DNA of 58,699 nucleotides, taken from contig CAMVCZ010000018.1 in assembly GCA_947166105.1 (NCBI GenBank), positions 1 to 58,699 of the forward strand. Reading direction: 5' to 3'. Shown in pieces: positions 7,934 through 15,755 of this stretch. The position numbers and the translations under genes were made by a program. Position 1 is the stretch's first letter; each line of letters starts with the position of its first letter. Below the pieces are notes generated by a model. The model had not been told where the DNA came from. It made no database searches and was given only the letters and a program-made list of their open reading frames with translations. This DNA comes from an uncultured Bacteroidales bacterium. GTDB lineage: Bacteria; Bacteroidota; Bacteroidia; Bacteroidales; F082.

Positions 7934-9454
7934 TTATTCAATCATAATCTTCTGCATCCTAACACTATTCCCGTCCATCAGCCGCAGGACATAAACGCCC
8001 GTAGGAATCCCCGTTGTAGGGACAGTCTGTGTGTTTCCGCCAACGGAAACCACCACGCGCCCCGTCATGTCAATCACCTGTAGGGACGCATCTTGTGTGT
8101 TCGCAATAAAACGGATTTTTCCGTCAGCATAATATGCAAATTCCTGATGCTCATATTCTTCCACACCATAATGCGGGTCGAATATCAGTCTGAAACGTGA
8201 GGCGTAGTCGCTGGTATTGGCTGTGAAGGTATAAGTTGGAGTAGTCAACAAGTCGATGTTGTTTCCCGAAAGGTTGTCGATGAGGTGCAAATAATTCAGA
8301 TTCAAGTCTTTCTGATCAAATTTCATCGTGTATGAGGTGTTTTCGGCAGCCTTGAATTTCAAGGGTAATGCATCTACGCTATCGACACTGATAATGGCCA
8401 ATTCCTTGCTGTCTTTGGCGAAAAAAAGCGAAGGCTGTTCCTCGAACATCAGGAATTTCCCTAAGTCGTCGCCAGCATTGAAACTGATGATGGCATTGTC
8501 GATGGCCACATCTTGTGTCGTGGTCTTGCTGACAGAAAGCTCCACATAGCCTCCGTTTTCAGTAATTTGAGCATCTTCCGTTTTGCTGAACGAAACAACC
8601 TCACCTACACTTTCGGCCTTCATGAAAATGCCTTTGCAAGGTGGAATGGCCGTGGCTGAAGAGGCTGGAACGGCCAATAAAGATTTGCCTTTTCCGTCCA
8701 AGGCGTAATAACTACGGTTGGTCAAAGCATTGCAAGGCAGCGGATTACCCACCAAATTGCATCCTGCGAGGCCTCCATTGCTGGCATGATAATCAAGACT
8801 TACCTCAACGGGTGCGGCACTTCCCTTGAGCGCACCTTCAAAGAGCAGCAAAGTGTCAAAGACATTGATGTAGGCATATCCACGCCCGTTTTCCAAACTG
8901 AAAGGCGTGTCGTGGAAATTCACCCATTGTCGATTCTGCTCATCGTAATAGACGAGGTCGAAGCCAGTGTCAGGGTCGGTGAGGAAACCGTTTTCGAGCG
9001 AAGGCGTGATAGTTTCCATGACAGGCGAAGCGATGAATTCCAAGGCATGAGTGTCTTGGTCGTAGGCGGCGATTTTCTTTTTCACAATGGCGTGCAAATC
9101 GTCTTGGTAAACCAATTGCGCGCCGTCCTCAAGGATGAAGTCGCCATCGTGCCAATCGATGGAAGCTAAAACGGTTAATTTCTTGCCTGCTTTCACAGTC
9201 AGCGAGCAGGGCATGGCATCACGAAGGTTTAGGATGGTCACGTCTTCATCAACGAGGACATCGGCGTTGATGATTACATAATTGACATTTTCGTTGGGTT
9301 TCAAACCGTCGGCCCAATTGCCGGGTTTAGACCAAAGAGAATCGATGCTGCCAACGAAAGTGGCTTCCTCTTGGGCATAGGCAAATGCTGTGCTGAGGAG
9401 TAAAAACGCTACCGCAAAGATGCGGGTGAGGGAAATAAGTCTACCTTTTTTCAT
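7934..9454 (-). CDS. T9SS type A sorting domain-containing secreted protein
   Basis: The 506-residue protein has an N-terminal signal peptide ending near AFAYAQ (residue 28) and a long beta-rich body. An early part resembles surface proteins that begin with a G-N-W-x-D module (WSKPGNWADGLKP). The last 75 residues fit a type IX secretion C-terminal domain: FIANTQDASLQVIDMTGRVV, then PTGVYVLRLMDGNSVRMQKI. Such cargo crosses the outer membrane through T9SS and is anchored or released at the surface. No enzyme motif is visible, so an adhesive or structural role is likely. A divergent fabH lies about 250 bases away, and its promoter region carries tandem repeats. Confidence 0.82.
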   Translation of the reverse strand: MKKGRLISLTRIFAVAFLLLSTAFAYAQEEATFVGSIDSLWSKPGNWADGLKPNENVNYVIINADVLVDEDVTILNLRDAMPCSLTVKAGKKLTVLASIDWHDGDFILEDGAQLVYQDDLHAIVKKKIAAYDQDTHALEFIASPVMETITPSLENGFLTDPDTGFDLVYYDEQNRQWVNFHDTPFSLENGRGYAYINVFDTLLLFEGALKGSAAPVEVSLDYHASNGGLAGCNLVGNPLPCNALTNRSYYALDGKGKSLLAVPASSATAIPPCKGIFMKAESVGEVVSFSKTEDAQITENGGYVELSVSKTTTQDVAIDNAIISFNAGDDLGKFLMFEEQPSLFFAKDSKELAIISVDSVDALPLKFKAAENTSYTMKFDQKDLNLNYLHLIDNLSGNNIDLLTTPTYTFTANTSDYASRFRLIFDPHYGVEEYEHQEFAYYADGKIRFIANTQDASLQVIDMTGRVVVSVGGNTQTVPTTGIPTGVYVLRLMDGNSVRMQKIMIE

Positions 9455-9501
9455 ATCAAGTCGCTATTATTTGTTCGTGATAAACGATTGTTTTGAGGCC
9501 A

Positions 9502-9509
9502 CAAAATTA
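9502..9509 (-). promoter_or_regulatory. -7 box TAATTTTG of T9SS cargo gene
   Basis: The plus-strand CAAAATTA reads TAATTTTG on the minus strand, about 48 bases before the start codon at 9454. Confidence 0.45.
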
Positions 9510-9540
9510 GGGAAAATTGGCCTAACGAAGGGTAGAAACG

Positions 9541-9600
9541 CGATTTTTCGCCACAAAAAAGGCCGAATTTCACCCCAAATAGCCGAATTTCGCCACTTTT
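9541..9600. promoter_or_regulatory. Tandem 20-bp repeats, candidate operator upstream of fabH
   Basis: Three consecutive 20-base units share the core CGA(A/T)TTTC(A/G)CC(A/C)C: 9541-9560, 9561-9580 and 9581-9600. The second and third match best (GCCGAATTTCACCCC and GCCGAATTTCGCCAC). An inverted ATTCGGC follows at about 9609. The exact two-helical-turn spacing and the place just upstream of the fabH promoter suggest a regulator binding site. The regulator is unknown. Confidence 0.45.
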
Positions 9601-9644
9601 TGCCTGTATTCGGCACATTTTCCACACGCCAACGCAAGATACTG

Positions 9645-9652
9645 TACTTTTG
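9645..9652 (+). promoter_or_regulatory. -7 box TACTTTTG of fab cluster
   Basis: A perfect TAnnTTTG match followed by GCGGCG, about 50 bases before fabH. It also shows that the upstream in-frame ATG at 9650 is not a start, because it lies inside the promoter. Confidence 0.65.
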
Positions 9653-9700
9653 CGGCGTTTTATCAAACCGAAAACGAGTTTTATTTTAATTGAATCGAAA

Positions 9701-10654
9701 ATGAAAATAATTGGAACAGGAAGCGCACTGCCTGCCTTGACGGTGACCAATGAAGACTTGACCAAGTTTTTGGACACCAACGACGAGTGGATCACCACCC
9801 GCACGGGCATTCAGGCGCGTCATTTATTATCGACCGAAGATTTGTACGACATTTCCGTGGAGGCCGCCACGAAAGCCATCAAGGCTTCGGGCTTGCGTCC
9901 CGACGAAATTGACTTTCTTTTGGTCTCGAATGTGGCCAACCGCCACGTCACTCCTGGCCTGAGTTGCATCGTGCAGAAACGCATCGGCCTCACCTGCGCC
10001 GGCCTCGACATCAACGTGGCTTGTGCCGGCTTTGTCAATGCGTTGATGCTTGCCGACGGCATGATGAAGGCGGGTCACGCCAAGAACATTTTAATCCTGT
10101 GTGCCGAAGAACCCACCAAATACTGCAATTGGAAGGAACGCGATTGCAGCGTCCTCTTTGGCGACGGTGCCGGTGCGGTAGTCCTCACCGAGGGCAACGC
10201 TTTCAAGGATGTGAAACTCACCATGATCAGCGACCGCGATGTGCTCTATTATGAAAGAGGTATGGAACCCACGCCTTTTCAGGAGAAATACGTCGTCGGG
10301 CAGCCGTTGGTGATGAGGGGCAAGGAATTGTTCCGCACCGCCGTTACGGAATCGGCCAAGGACATTCAAGCCCTGCTGAAACGTAACGACTTGCAGAGCG
10401 ACGACATCGACTGGTTCTTGCTGCATCAGGCCAACAAGCGCATCATCGACGGCATCCGCAACATCGTGGGCGGCCCGGTGGCGAAATATCCAACCATCAT
10501 CGAGAAATACGGCAACACCTCCTCGGCAAGCATCCCGATTATGCTTGACGAAATGATTGCCGACAACAAAATCAAGGCTGGCGAAAAGATTGTGATGAGT
10601 GCTTTCGGCGCGGGATTCGTTTCCGCCGCCTGCCTTTGGGAATGGGAGTTCTGA
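9701..10654 (+). CDS. fabH: 3-oxoacyl-ACP synthase III
   Basis: The 317-residue enzyme condenses acetyl-CoA (or a branched starter) with malonyl-ACP to begin fatty-acid synthesis. The FabH triad is complete: Cys108 in NVACAGF, His242 in LLHQANKRI and Asn272 in GNTSSASIP. The TTRTGI motif after DEWI is near residue 30, and the C-terminal SAFGAGFVSAACLW motif is present. A 17-residue extension is possible, but the promoter box covers it. It is the first gene of fabH-fabF-fabZ-acpP-fabG, all on the plus strand. The divergent T9SS gene shares the repeat-rich upstream region. Confidence 0.95.
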   Translation: MKIIGTGSALPALTVTNEDLTKFLDTNDEWITTRTGIQARHLLSTEDLYDISVEAATKAIKASGLRPDEIDFLLVSNVANRHVTPGLSCIVQKRIGLTCAGLDINVACAGFVNALMLADGMMKAGHAKNILILCAEEPTKYCNWKERDCSVLFGDGAGAVVLTEGNAFKDVKLTMISDRDVLYYERGMEPTPFQEKYVVGQPLVMRGKELFRTAVTESAKDIQALLKRNDLQSDDIDWFLLHQANKRIIDGIRNIVGGPVAKYPTIIEKYGNTSSASIPIMLDEMIADNKIKAGEKIVMSAFGAGFVSAACLWEWEF

Positions 10655-10687
10655 GAGTTTAGAGTTTAGTGTTTAAAGTTTAGAGAA
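10655..10687 (+). repeat. Short tandem heptamer leader before fabF
   Basis: The 33-base spacer is built almost entirely from variants of GTTTAGA/GTTTAAA at about 7-8-base intervals and leads straight to the fabF start codon. Similar AT-rich leaders precede fabZ, purB, the aldolase, pruA and the gene at 43233. Confidence 0.5.
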
Positions 10688-11929
10688 ATGGAAAACAATA
10701 ATAGAAGAGTAGTTATAACCGGCATGGGTGCAGTTTCCCCGATTGGAAACGACCTGCCGACCATTTGGGACAACCTGATGAAGGGCTATTGCGGCATCGA
10801 TTTCATCAAGTCGTTCGACACCACCGACCTTCCCGTGAAAATCGCAGCCGAACTGAAGGACTTCAATCCCGAGGCTTGTGGCGTCGACAAGGGTTTCGTG
10901 AAACGCAACGACCGTTTCGCGATTTACACTTTGGCCGCCGCTTATCAGGCCATGAAGGACAATGAGGACATGCACTTGAGTCCAGAACGCCTGGGCGTTT
11001 ACGTCGGTTCGGGCATTGGCGGCTTCGACACTATTATGAACGGTGTCATCAAATACAAGGAAGAAGGCGCACGGTGGATTTCGCCCTTGATGATTCCCAC
11101 CATGATTGGCAACATGGCTTCGGGCAGTGTGGCCATACGCTACAACGCCCAAGGTCCGTGCGTGCCCATCGTGACGGCTTGCGCCACGGGCACACACAGT
11201 ATCGGCGAGGCCTATCGCGCCATCAAGCACGGCTATGCCGATGCCATCATTGCGGGTGGCTCGGAGGCGGGCATCAACCCCGTTTCGATTGGTGCATTCG
11301 CCAACTGCAAGGCCCTCACCAAGGCTGAAGACCCGAAATATGCTTCGTTGCCGTTCAATAAGAACCGTGCGGGTTTCGTCATCGCTGAGGGTTCGGGCAT
11401 TGTCCTCCTTGAGGAATACGAACACGCCAAACAGCGCGGCGCAACGATTTACGCCGAGCTTTGCGGCTATGGCAACTCGTGCGATGCCTACCACAGCACC
11501 GCTCCACGTCCCGACGGGACGACACAATCTTTGGCCATCAAGCAGGCTTTGCAGGAGGCCAATTTCAAGGCTGGCGAGAGCATTTACATCAACGCGCACG
11601 GCACCGGAACGCCGATGAACGACAGCGGCGAGACCCGCGCCATCAAGATTGCGATGGGCGAAGACGAAGCCCGCAAGGCCATCATCAGTTCCACAAAGTC
11701 AGAAATGGGTCACGCCCTCGGTGCCGCTGGTGCCATCGAGCTCATCATCAGTGTGATGACTTTGAACAACGGCATCATTCCGCCCACCATCGGCTTGGAT
11801 GAACCAGACCCCGAATGTGACCTGAACTATACGCCCAACACGCCTGTCAAGGCCAATGTGGACATCGCCATCTCTAATTCCTTGGGCTTCGGCGGACATA
11901 ATGGTTGCTTGGCTATAAGGAAAATTTAA
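10688..11929 (+). CDS. fabF: 3-oxoacyl-ACP synthase II
   Basis: The 413-residue elongating beta-ketoacyl-ACP synthase has Cys165 in VTACATGTH, His304 in NAHGTGTPMNDSGE and His342 in SEMGHALGAAGA, the Cys-His-His triad that separates it from FabH. It begins VVITGMGAVSPIG and ends with the SLGFGGHNG loop, so it is full length. It extends acyl-ACP with malonyl-ACP in the cytoplasm. The gene follows fabH after a 33-base heptamer leader and is followed by hairpin element A before fabZ. Confidence 0.96.
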   Translation: MENNNRRVVITGMGAVSPIGNDLPTIWDNLMKGYCGIDFIKSFDTTDLPVKIAAELKDFNPEACGVDKGFVKRNDRFAIYTLAAAYQAMKDNEDMHLSPERLGVYVGSGIGGFDTIMNGVIKYKEEGARWISPLMIPTMIGNMASGSVAIRYNAQGPCVPIVTACATGTHSIGEAYRAIKHGYADAIIAGGSEAGINPVSIGAFANCKALTKAEDPKYASLPFNKNRAGFVIAEGSGIVLLEEYEHAKQRGATIYAELCGYGNSCDAYHSTAPRPDGTTQSLAIKQALQEANFKAGESIYINAHGTGTPMNDSGETRAIKIAMGEDEARKAIISSTKSEMGHALGAAGAIELIISVMTLNNGIIPPTIGLDEPDPECDLNYTPNTPVKANVDIAISNSLGFGGHNGCLAIRKI

Positions 11930-12067
11930 TCACAAAACACACAAAACAATGCAAAACCTCAAAAAGAATTGTGTGGCGGCTACACAACCGTGTGCCGCCG
12001 GAAGCCGCCGGTTGGCAGGCTTCCCCCAACCAAAAAACAAGTTTTGCAGGTTTTGAAAGTTTTGTGA
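11930..12067. repeat. fab-spacer hairpin element A
   Basis: The outer ends TCACAAAAC (11930-11938) and GTTTTGTGA (12059-12067) are inverted repeats. The arms continue inward with iterated CAAAAC words on one side and GTTTTG words on the other (about 28 bp, imperfect). The core holds GC-rich palindromic words: GTGGCGGC...GTGCCGCC and GCCGCCGG. It begins directly after the fabF stop codon. Elements B and C have the same plan with different words. Confidence 0.7.
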
Positions 12068-12070
12068 CCA

Positions 12071-12110
12071 AACAACAATTAAACGATTAAACAATCAACA
12101 ATTCAACAAC
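12071..12110 (+). repeat. A-rich leader repeat before fabZ
   Basis: The 40 bases are made of variants of AACAATTAAAC/AACAATCAAC and end 4 bases before the start codon. The first 23 bases (AACAACAATTAAACGATTAA...) are identical to the leader of purB (21194-21234, opposite strand). Confidence 0.55.
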
Positions 12111-12114
12111 TAAT

Positions 12115-12546
12115 ATGAACAGAGACGAAATCAAACAGTATCTCCCTCACCGCGAGCCTATGCTCTTGGTCGACGAAATGACCCTCGACGAGAACCATGT
12201 GGCCCATTCTAAGTACCATGTGACGGGCGAGGAGTTCTTCCTGCAAGGCCACTTTCCGGGCGAACCCGTTGTGCCGGGCGTCATCCTTTGCGAAATCATG
12301 GCCCAATCGTGCGCCCTGCTGATGAAAGACGACCTCATCGGCAAGCTGACCTTCTACACGGGTATCGACAAGGTGCGCTTCAAGAACAGCGTCAAGCCGG
12401 GCGACACCGTCGAAGTGGAAGCCACGTTGACCTACCACATGCGCAACATCTACATCTGCTCCGCTGTGCTCAGCGTTGGCGGCAAGATGTGTGTAAAAGG
12501 CGAACTTTCTTTTGCCTTGCTCCCCGATAATAGAAACAAGCAATGA
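12115..12546 (+). CDS. fabZ: 3-hydroxyacyl-ACP dehydratase
   Basis: The 143-residue hot-dog-fold protein dehydrates 3-hydroxyacyl-ACP to trans-2-enoyl-ACP. His46 in LQGHFPGEP and Glu60 in VPGVILCEIMAQ are the catalytic pair. The PHREPMLLVD start motif and the ending KGELSFALLP are typical. The length matches the stand-alone family; in many Bacteroidota FabZ is fused to LpxC, which is not so here. It lies third in the fab cluster, between hairpin elements A and B. Confidence 0.95.
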   Translation: MNRDEIKQYLPHREPMLLVDEMTLDENHVAHSKYHVTGEEFFLQGHFPGEPVVPGVILCEIMAQSCALLMKDDLIGKLTFYTGIDKVRFKNSVKPGDTVEVEATLTYHMRNIYICSAVLSVGGKMCVKGELSFALLPDNRNKQ

Positions 12547-12554
12547 AATTAAAC

Positions 12555-12712
12555 AACTACGAATTGCACGAATGAAACGAATTATGCCATTTGAATTTCG
12601 CGGCAAGCCGCTAATGAAACAAATTGTCACAAGTTGAAATATTCGTATCAATCAGATGCTTGCATCTCAAAATTCTCAACTGTGATTCGTAAAATTAGTG
12701 AAATTCGTAGTT
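12555..12712. repeat. fab-spacer hairpin element B
   Basis: AACTACGAAT (12555-12564) and ATTCGTAGTT (12703-12712) are perfect inverted ends. The arms extend to about 28 bp as iterated ACGAAT words at 9-10-base intervals. Inner stems follow: TCACAAGTTGAAAT near 12627 with ATTCTCAACTGTGA near 12681, plus GCGGCaaGCCGC (12600-12611) and GATGCttGCATC (12655-12666). Nothing else is in this 180-base spacer. Confidence 0.75.
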
Positions 12713-12726
12713 AAACATCATTAAAC

Positions 12727-12963
12727 ATGTCAAGGATTCAAGACAAGGCGCGGGCGTTGATAGCCTCGAAGATGAAACTCGACGAAAGCGAGATTACGCC
12801 GGAGAAGAACATTTTCAACGACTTGGGTGCCGATTCGTTGGATTTCGTGGAACTGTCCATGCTATTGGAACGCGAATTTAACGTGAAGTTCACCGAAGAC
12901 GACACCGCAAACGTAAAGACCGTCGGCGACTTGTATGAACTGATTGAGCAATATGCCAAGTAA
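12727..12963 (+). CDS. acpP: Acyl carrier protein
   Basis: The 78-residue acidic four-helix protein carries the growing acyl chain on a phosphopantetheine arm attached to Ser37 in the GADSLDFVEL motif. Length and charge are standard. It lies between hairpin elements B and C, and its stop codon TAA overlaps the first bases of element C. It is directly upstream of fabG, as in many bacteria. Confidence 0.97.
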   Translation: MSRIQDKARALIASKMKLDESEITPEKNIFNDLGADSLDFVELSMLLEREFNVKFTEDDTANVKTVGDLYELIEQYAK

Positions 12964-13108
12964 CTACGGATTAAGCGGATTTTACGGATGACGATTCGTG
13001 AATTTAGCAGCTAAAGCTGCACATTTTACGGATATCCGCATCGCCCGCAATATAGTTGCAAAATTTGTGATTCCGAAATAATCCGTTTCATCCGTGAAAT
13101 CCGTAGTT
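12962..13108. repeat. fab-spacer hairpin element C
   Basis: AACTACGGAT (12962-12971) and ATCCGTAGTT (13099-13108) are perfect inverted ends. The arms are iterated (A)CGGAT words over about 28 bp. The core contains GCAGCTaaAGCTGC (13007-13020) and the palindrome CGGATATCCG (13029-13038). The element begins inside the acpP stop codon. It differs from element B mainly by GGAT in place of GAAT in the arm words. Confidence 0.75.
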
Positions 13109-13148
13109 GAAAAAGAAAATCATAACAAAAACAAATCTTAAATCTGAA

Positions 13149-13895
13149 ATGAAACTCTTGGAAAATAAAGTGGCTCTGATTACGGGAGCCGGTCGTGGCA
13201 TCGGCAAGGCCATTGCCCTGCGTTTTGCCCAGGAAGGCTGCAACATCGCCTTCACCGACATTGCCTTGAACGATGTCGTCATTGAAACGGAAAAAGAACT
13301 GGCAGCCCTTGGCGTGAAAGTCAAGGCTTACGCCTCAAACGCCGCCAATTTCGAGGAAACCCACAAGGTGGTGGACGAAATCGTCAAGGACTTTGGCCGC
13401 ATCGACATTCTTGTGAACAATGCGGGCATCACCAAAGACACCGCCCTCAAGCGTATGACCGAGGAACAATGGGATGCCGTCATCAATGTGAACCTCAAGT
13501 CGGTGTTCAACTTCACCAAGGCCGTGCAGCCCGTCATGTGGAAGCAGGCTGGCGGCAGCGTCATCAACATGAGCTCGGTGGTGGGCGTTTCGGGCAATGC
13601 CAACCAGTGCAATTACAGTGCCTCGAAGGCCGGCATCATCGGTTTCACGAAGAGCGCGGCCAAGGAGATGGGTGTGCGCAACATACGCCATAACGCCATC
13701 GCCCCCGGCTTCATCATCACCGCCATGACCGACGCCCTCCCCGAGGATGTCCGCAAACAATGGGAAAGCCAGATTCCGCTGCGTCGCGGCGGCACGCCCG
13801 AAGATGTGGCCAATGTGGCGCTCTTCCTCGCCAGCGACCTCTCCTCGTATGTCACGGGACAGGTGATTCACTGCTGCGGCGGAATGAATTGCTAA
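13149..13895 (+). CDS. fabG: 3-oxoacyl-ACP reductase
   Basis: The 248-residue short-chain dehydrogenase reduces 3-oxoacyl-ACP with NADPH. The cofactor motif is ALITGAGRGIGKAIA near the N-terminus and NNAG lies near residue 87. The catalytic set is Ser142/143 (INMSSVVG) with Tyr156 and Lys160 (CNYSASKAG). The end is the usual TGQVIHCCGGM. A longer in-frame start at 13107 lies inside the arm of hairpin element C, so 13149 is chosen. It closes the fab cluster and is followed by a strong terminator. Confidence 0.95.
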   Translation: MKLLENKVALITGAGRGIGKAIALRFAQEGCNIAFTDIALNDVVIETEKELAALGVKVKAYASNAANFEETHKVVDEIVKDFGRIDILVNNAGITKDTALKRMTEEQWDAVINVNLKSVFNFTKAVQPVMWKQAGGSVINMSSVVGVSGNANQCNYSASKAGIIGFTKSAAKEMGVRNIRHNAIAPGFIITAMTDALPEDVRKQWESQIPLRRGGTPEDVANVALFLASDLSSYVTGQVIHCCGGMNC

Positions 13896-13926
13896 AACAC
13901 TTATTTTGAAAACGATAGCAGAAGGA

Positions 13927-13954
13927 AAGCCTCGCCAAACGGTGGGGCTTTTTT
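13927..13954 (+). terminator. Terminator of fab cluster
   Basis: AAGCCTCGCC, loop AAAC, GGTGGGGCTT, then TTTT: a 10-bp stem with two G-U pairs, 30 bases after the fabG stop. Confidence 0.9.
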
Positions 13955-13956
13955 GG

Positions 13957-14009
13957 CTTATAATCTGCTCAATTTGGGTAAAAAAACAGCAAATTGATCA
14001 GATTATAAG
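13957..14009. repeat. 20-bp inverted repeat after fab terminator
   Basis: CTTATAATCTGCTCAATTTG (13957-13976) pairs with 13990-14009 with one mismatch across a 13-base loop. The word CTGCTCAATTT recurs in the terminator stem at 14114-14154. It has no gene of its own and sits between converging transcripts. Confidence 0.65.
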
Positions 14010-14113
14010 TTGAGGTTTGCTTCCGTTATCCGTTTCTCAATATGCGCGAAGATTTTCTTGTAGGTTGAGCAAAGGAATAATCTTTCGAATCGGTTGCGAG
14101 GGACTAAAATAAA

Positions 14114-14154
14114 AAACTGCTCAATTTGCTATGAAAATCGAAATTGAGCAGTTT
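14114..14154 (-). terminator. Terminator of minus-strand lipoprotein operon
   Basis: AAACTGCTCAATTT and AAATTGAGCAGTTT form a perfect 14-bp stem with a 13-base loop. On the minus strand it is followed by TTTTTTATTTT. It lies 17 bases after the lipoprotein stop. Confidence 0.88.
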
Positions 14155-14170
14155 GCTTGTTTGGCTCAGT

Positions 14171-14593
14171 TTAGTTCACTTTAGTGAATTCAAACTTGGA
14201 TCCATCACCATCTTGAAAGTAGGGATAATACTCTTGGCAAACTAAACTTGAATTTGTCAGTTCCAATATTTTCCAACTAAACTTTGAATATCCTGCTAAT
14301 ATTGTGATTTCATCATTTTCAATGCTATATTGTCCTCCGATTTCAGAGTTTGATTTGGGAAGAAACCTGACACCAAATGTGCACATTCCATTTGATTTGA
14401 ATTCGATGGGTTCCCATCGGTCATCAAAAGCAGACGAGGGACCAGTATATACATCTCCATGCCAAGTAAGCTTGGTTAATTTCCATTTACCGACAATTCG
14501 ATTTTGGTAGCTGGTCTCTTTCGAGCATGAGGTCATCATGACCATTGCCACTGCACACAGCAGTATAGCCATTGTTTTAAGTGTCTGTTTCAT
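14171..14593 (-). CDS. Small lipocalin-like lipoprotein
   Basis: The 140-residue protein has a lipoprotein signal peptide with the lipobox MTSC (Cys23). The mature part is one beta-rich domain that begins IVGKWKLTKLTWHGD and contains NGMCTFGVRF, IENDEITI and KFSWKILEL. This strand pattern resembles lipocalin-like and DUF4923/5640-type 'GxW' domains of Bacteroidota lipoproteins. It is probably anchored in the outer membrane with a ligand-binding or structural role, unknown in detail. The gene upstream on this strand (14634-15074) is separated by 40 bases and may be co-transcribed. Confidence 0.65.
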   Translation of the reverse strand: MKQTLKTMAILLCAVAMVMMTSCSKETSYQNRIVGKWKLTKLTWHGDVYTGPSSAFDDRWEPIEFKSNGMCTFGVRFLPKSNSEIGGQYSIENDEITILAGYSKFSWKILELTNSSLVCQEYYPYFQDGDGSKFEFTKVN

Positions 14594-14633
14594 TGCATTT
14601 TGTTTTTAATTGTACATGAATATTGATTTAAGT

Positions 14634-15074
14634 TTAGATTAATCCAACTTTTCTGAAAACCTCATTGTCAAAGAATGAGACAAAATCTTGATCGTAGTAT
14701 TGAGCGTGTTTTTTCCAGACGGTCAAGAAAGATGGGTCTTTTTTCACGATTCCACACGCTGTGTCAACAAACATATTCAGCATTTCTTGTGAAATCATGC
14801 CTTGTTGCTTGGCGATGAATTCGTCTTTGCAAAGGTCTAAAAAGTCTTGTTGGTACTTCTCCTTGTTGTTTCTGTCATGCAGGTGATTTTTAATAATTTG
14901 ATACCTGGTGAAAAAAGAGGAAACATCCAGAAGATGGTCTTTGCTTTGTGAAATGATTCCGTGAATGGCTTTAGCATTTTCGTCTGATTGCTTGGAACTA
15001 TTATTTGCCCGCACCATCGACCAAACAGCAAGTACCAATGAAATGACACCAAGAATAATAGAAACGATTTCCAT
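14634..15074 (-). CDS. Membrane-anchored protein of unknown function
   Basis: The 146-residue protein has one N-terminal transmembrane helix (IVSIILGVISLVLAVWSMV) and a mostly helical, charged remainder of about 120 residues. No known family is recognised. The -7 box TAGTTTTG at 15102-15109 excludes the longer in-frame start at 15104 and supports the ATG at 15074. The tail has clustered aromatic residues (AQYYDQDFVSFFDNEVF). It could be a small sensor or scaffold, but nothing in the sequence decides. Confidence 0.55.
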   Translation of the reverse strand: MEIVSIILGVISLVLAVWSMVRANNSSKQSDENAKAIHGIISQSKDHLLDVSSFFTRYQIIKNHLHDRNNKEKYQQDFLDLCKDEFIAKQQGMISQEMLNMFVDTACGIVKKDPSFLTVWKKHAQYYDQDFVSFFDNEVFRKVGLI

Positions 15075-15101
15075 GAGTAAAAACTTGTTTGCTTTTCGTT
15101 G

Positions 15102-15109
15102 CAAAACTA
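15102..15109 (-). promoter_or_regulatory. -7 box TAGTTTTG deciding the start at 15074
   Basis: The plus-strand CAAAACTA is a TAnnTTTG box on the minus strand. It overlaps the alternative start codon, so translation must begin downstream. Confidence 0.45.
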
Positions 15110-15193
15110 TCTATAAATTGTTTTATATCAGCATTAACAGACTAACTCATTTTACCAATAAAACTGAAAGATTTTACCACAAAACCACAACCG

Positions 15194-15442
15194 TTATTTC
15201 GTTTTTTCCGCTTCCAAATACGCCGAGCAATCCTTGAAGAAATCATAATCCAAGGCCTTGCAAATCTCGAATAGCAATGGCATGGAAATCCATTGCGAGT
15301 GATAGGCTTTGTAGATGTTTTCGGGAGTGCAATGAACCTGTCGGGCAAGCCAAGTGGCAGTGCGGCCTTGTCGGGCAAGTTCGGCTTTAAGGAGCTGGCC
15401 TAAATGGAATTCGGGATTTTCTTGTGGCGTTTTCGTTTTCAT
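15194..15442 (-). CDS. XRE-type helix-turn-helix protein
   Basis: The 82-residue protein has a Cro/C1-type fold: FHLGQLLKAELARQGRT (helix 1), ATWLARQVHCTPENIYKAY (helix-turn-helix) and MPLLFEICKALDYDFFKD (helices 4-5). It ends in a short charged tail. It is probably a DNA-binding regulator, similar to small XRE proteins of Bacteroidota that act alone. Its 5' region (15443-15755) carries strong hairpins. No phage or toxin partner is adjacent, although a decayed toxin-antitoxin locus lies 300 bases upstream. Confidence 0.75.
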   Translation of the reverse strand: MKTKTPQENPEFHLGQLLKAELARQGRTATWLARQVHCTPENIYKAYHSQWISMPLLFEICKALDYDFFKDCSAYLEAEKTK

Positions 15443-15755
15443 GGTGCTGTGCGGTTAGGGGAGGTGGTCCGCTCTTGTCAACAATCCATGAAGAAAGGCG
15501 CTCACCTTTCGTTTCATTGCTTATTCAAACTGGAGGCTCGGCAAAGCCCTAAACACAAATAAGCACGAAAAAGTTTGCGCCTAAAAACGCAAACTTTCCG
15601 CTTTCTTATTCTCGTGTTTATGAAATTTTGCCGATTCCCAATTTGAGAACAAGAGCGTAAAGCTCAGGGGTTATGTTATGTTAGGATGGTTTGTTTTGTC
15701 TTTTTTTAGTTTTAATTTATTGGGTTTAGTGTTAGTTATTTGTATGTTTTATTGT
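15443..15755. other. Spacer with two strong hairpins upstream of XRE gene
   Basis: No gene is seen. AAAGG...CCTTT with flanking ATGAA/TTTCAT forms a hairpin at 15488-15517. AAAGTTTGCG (15570-15579) pairs perfectly with CGCAAACTTT (15588-15597), and flanking AAACAC/GTGTTT words extend that stem. The part from 15650 to 15755 is AT-rich, with GTTATGTTATGTTAGG and no recognised signal. Confidence 0.45.

Noticed and set aside
7570..9454. Insertion sequence or phage remnants near the small membrane genes
   Set aside because: No transposase, integrase or target duplication was found here or anywhere else in the window.
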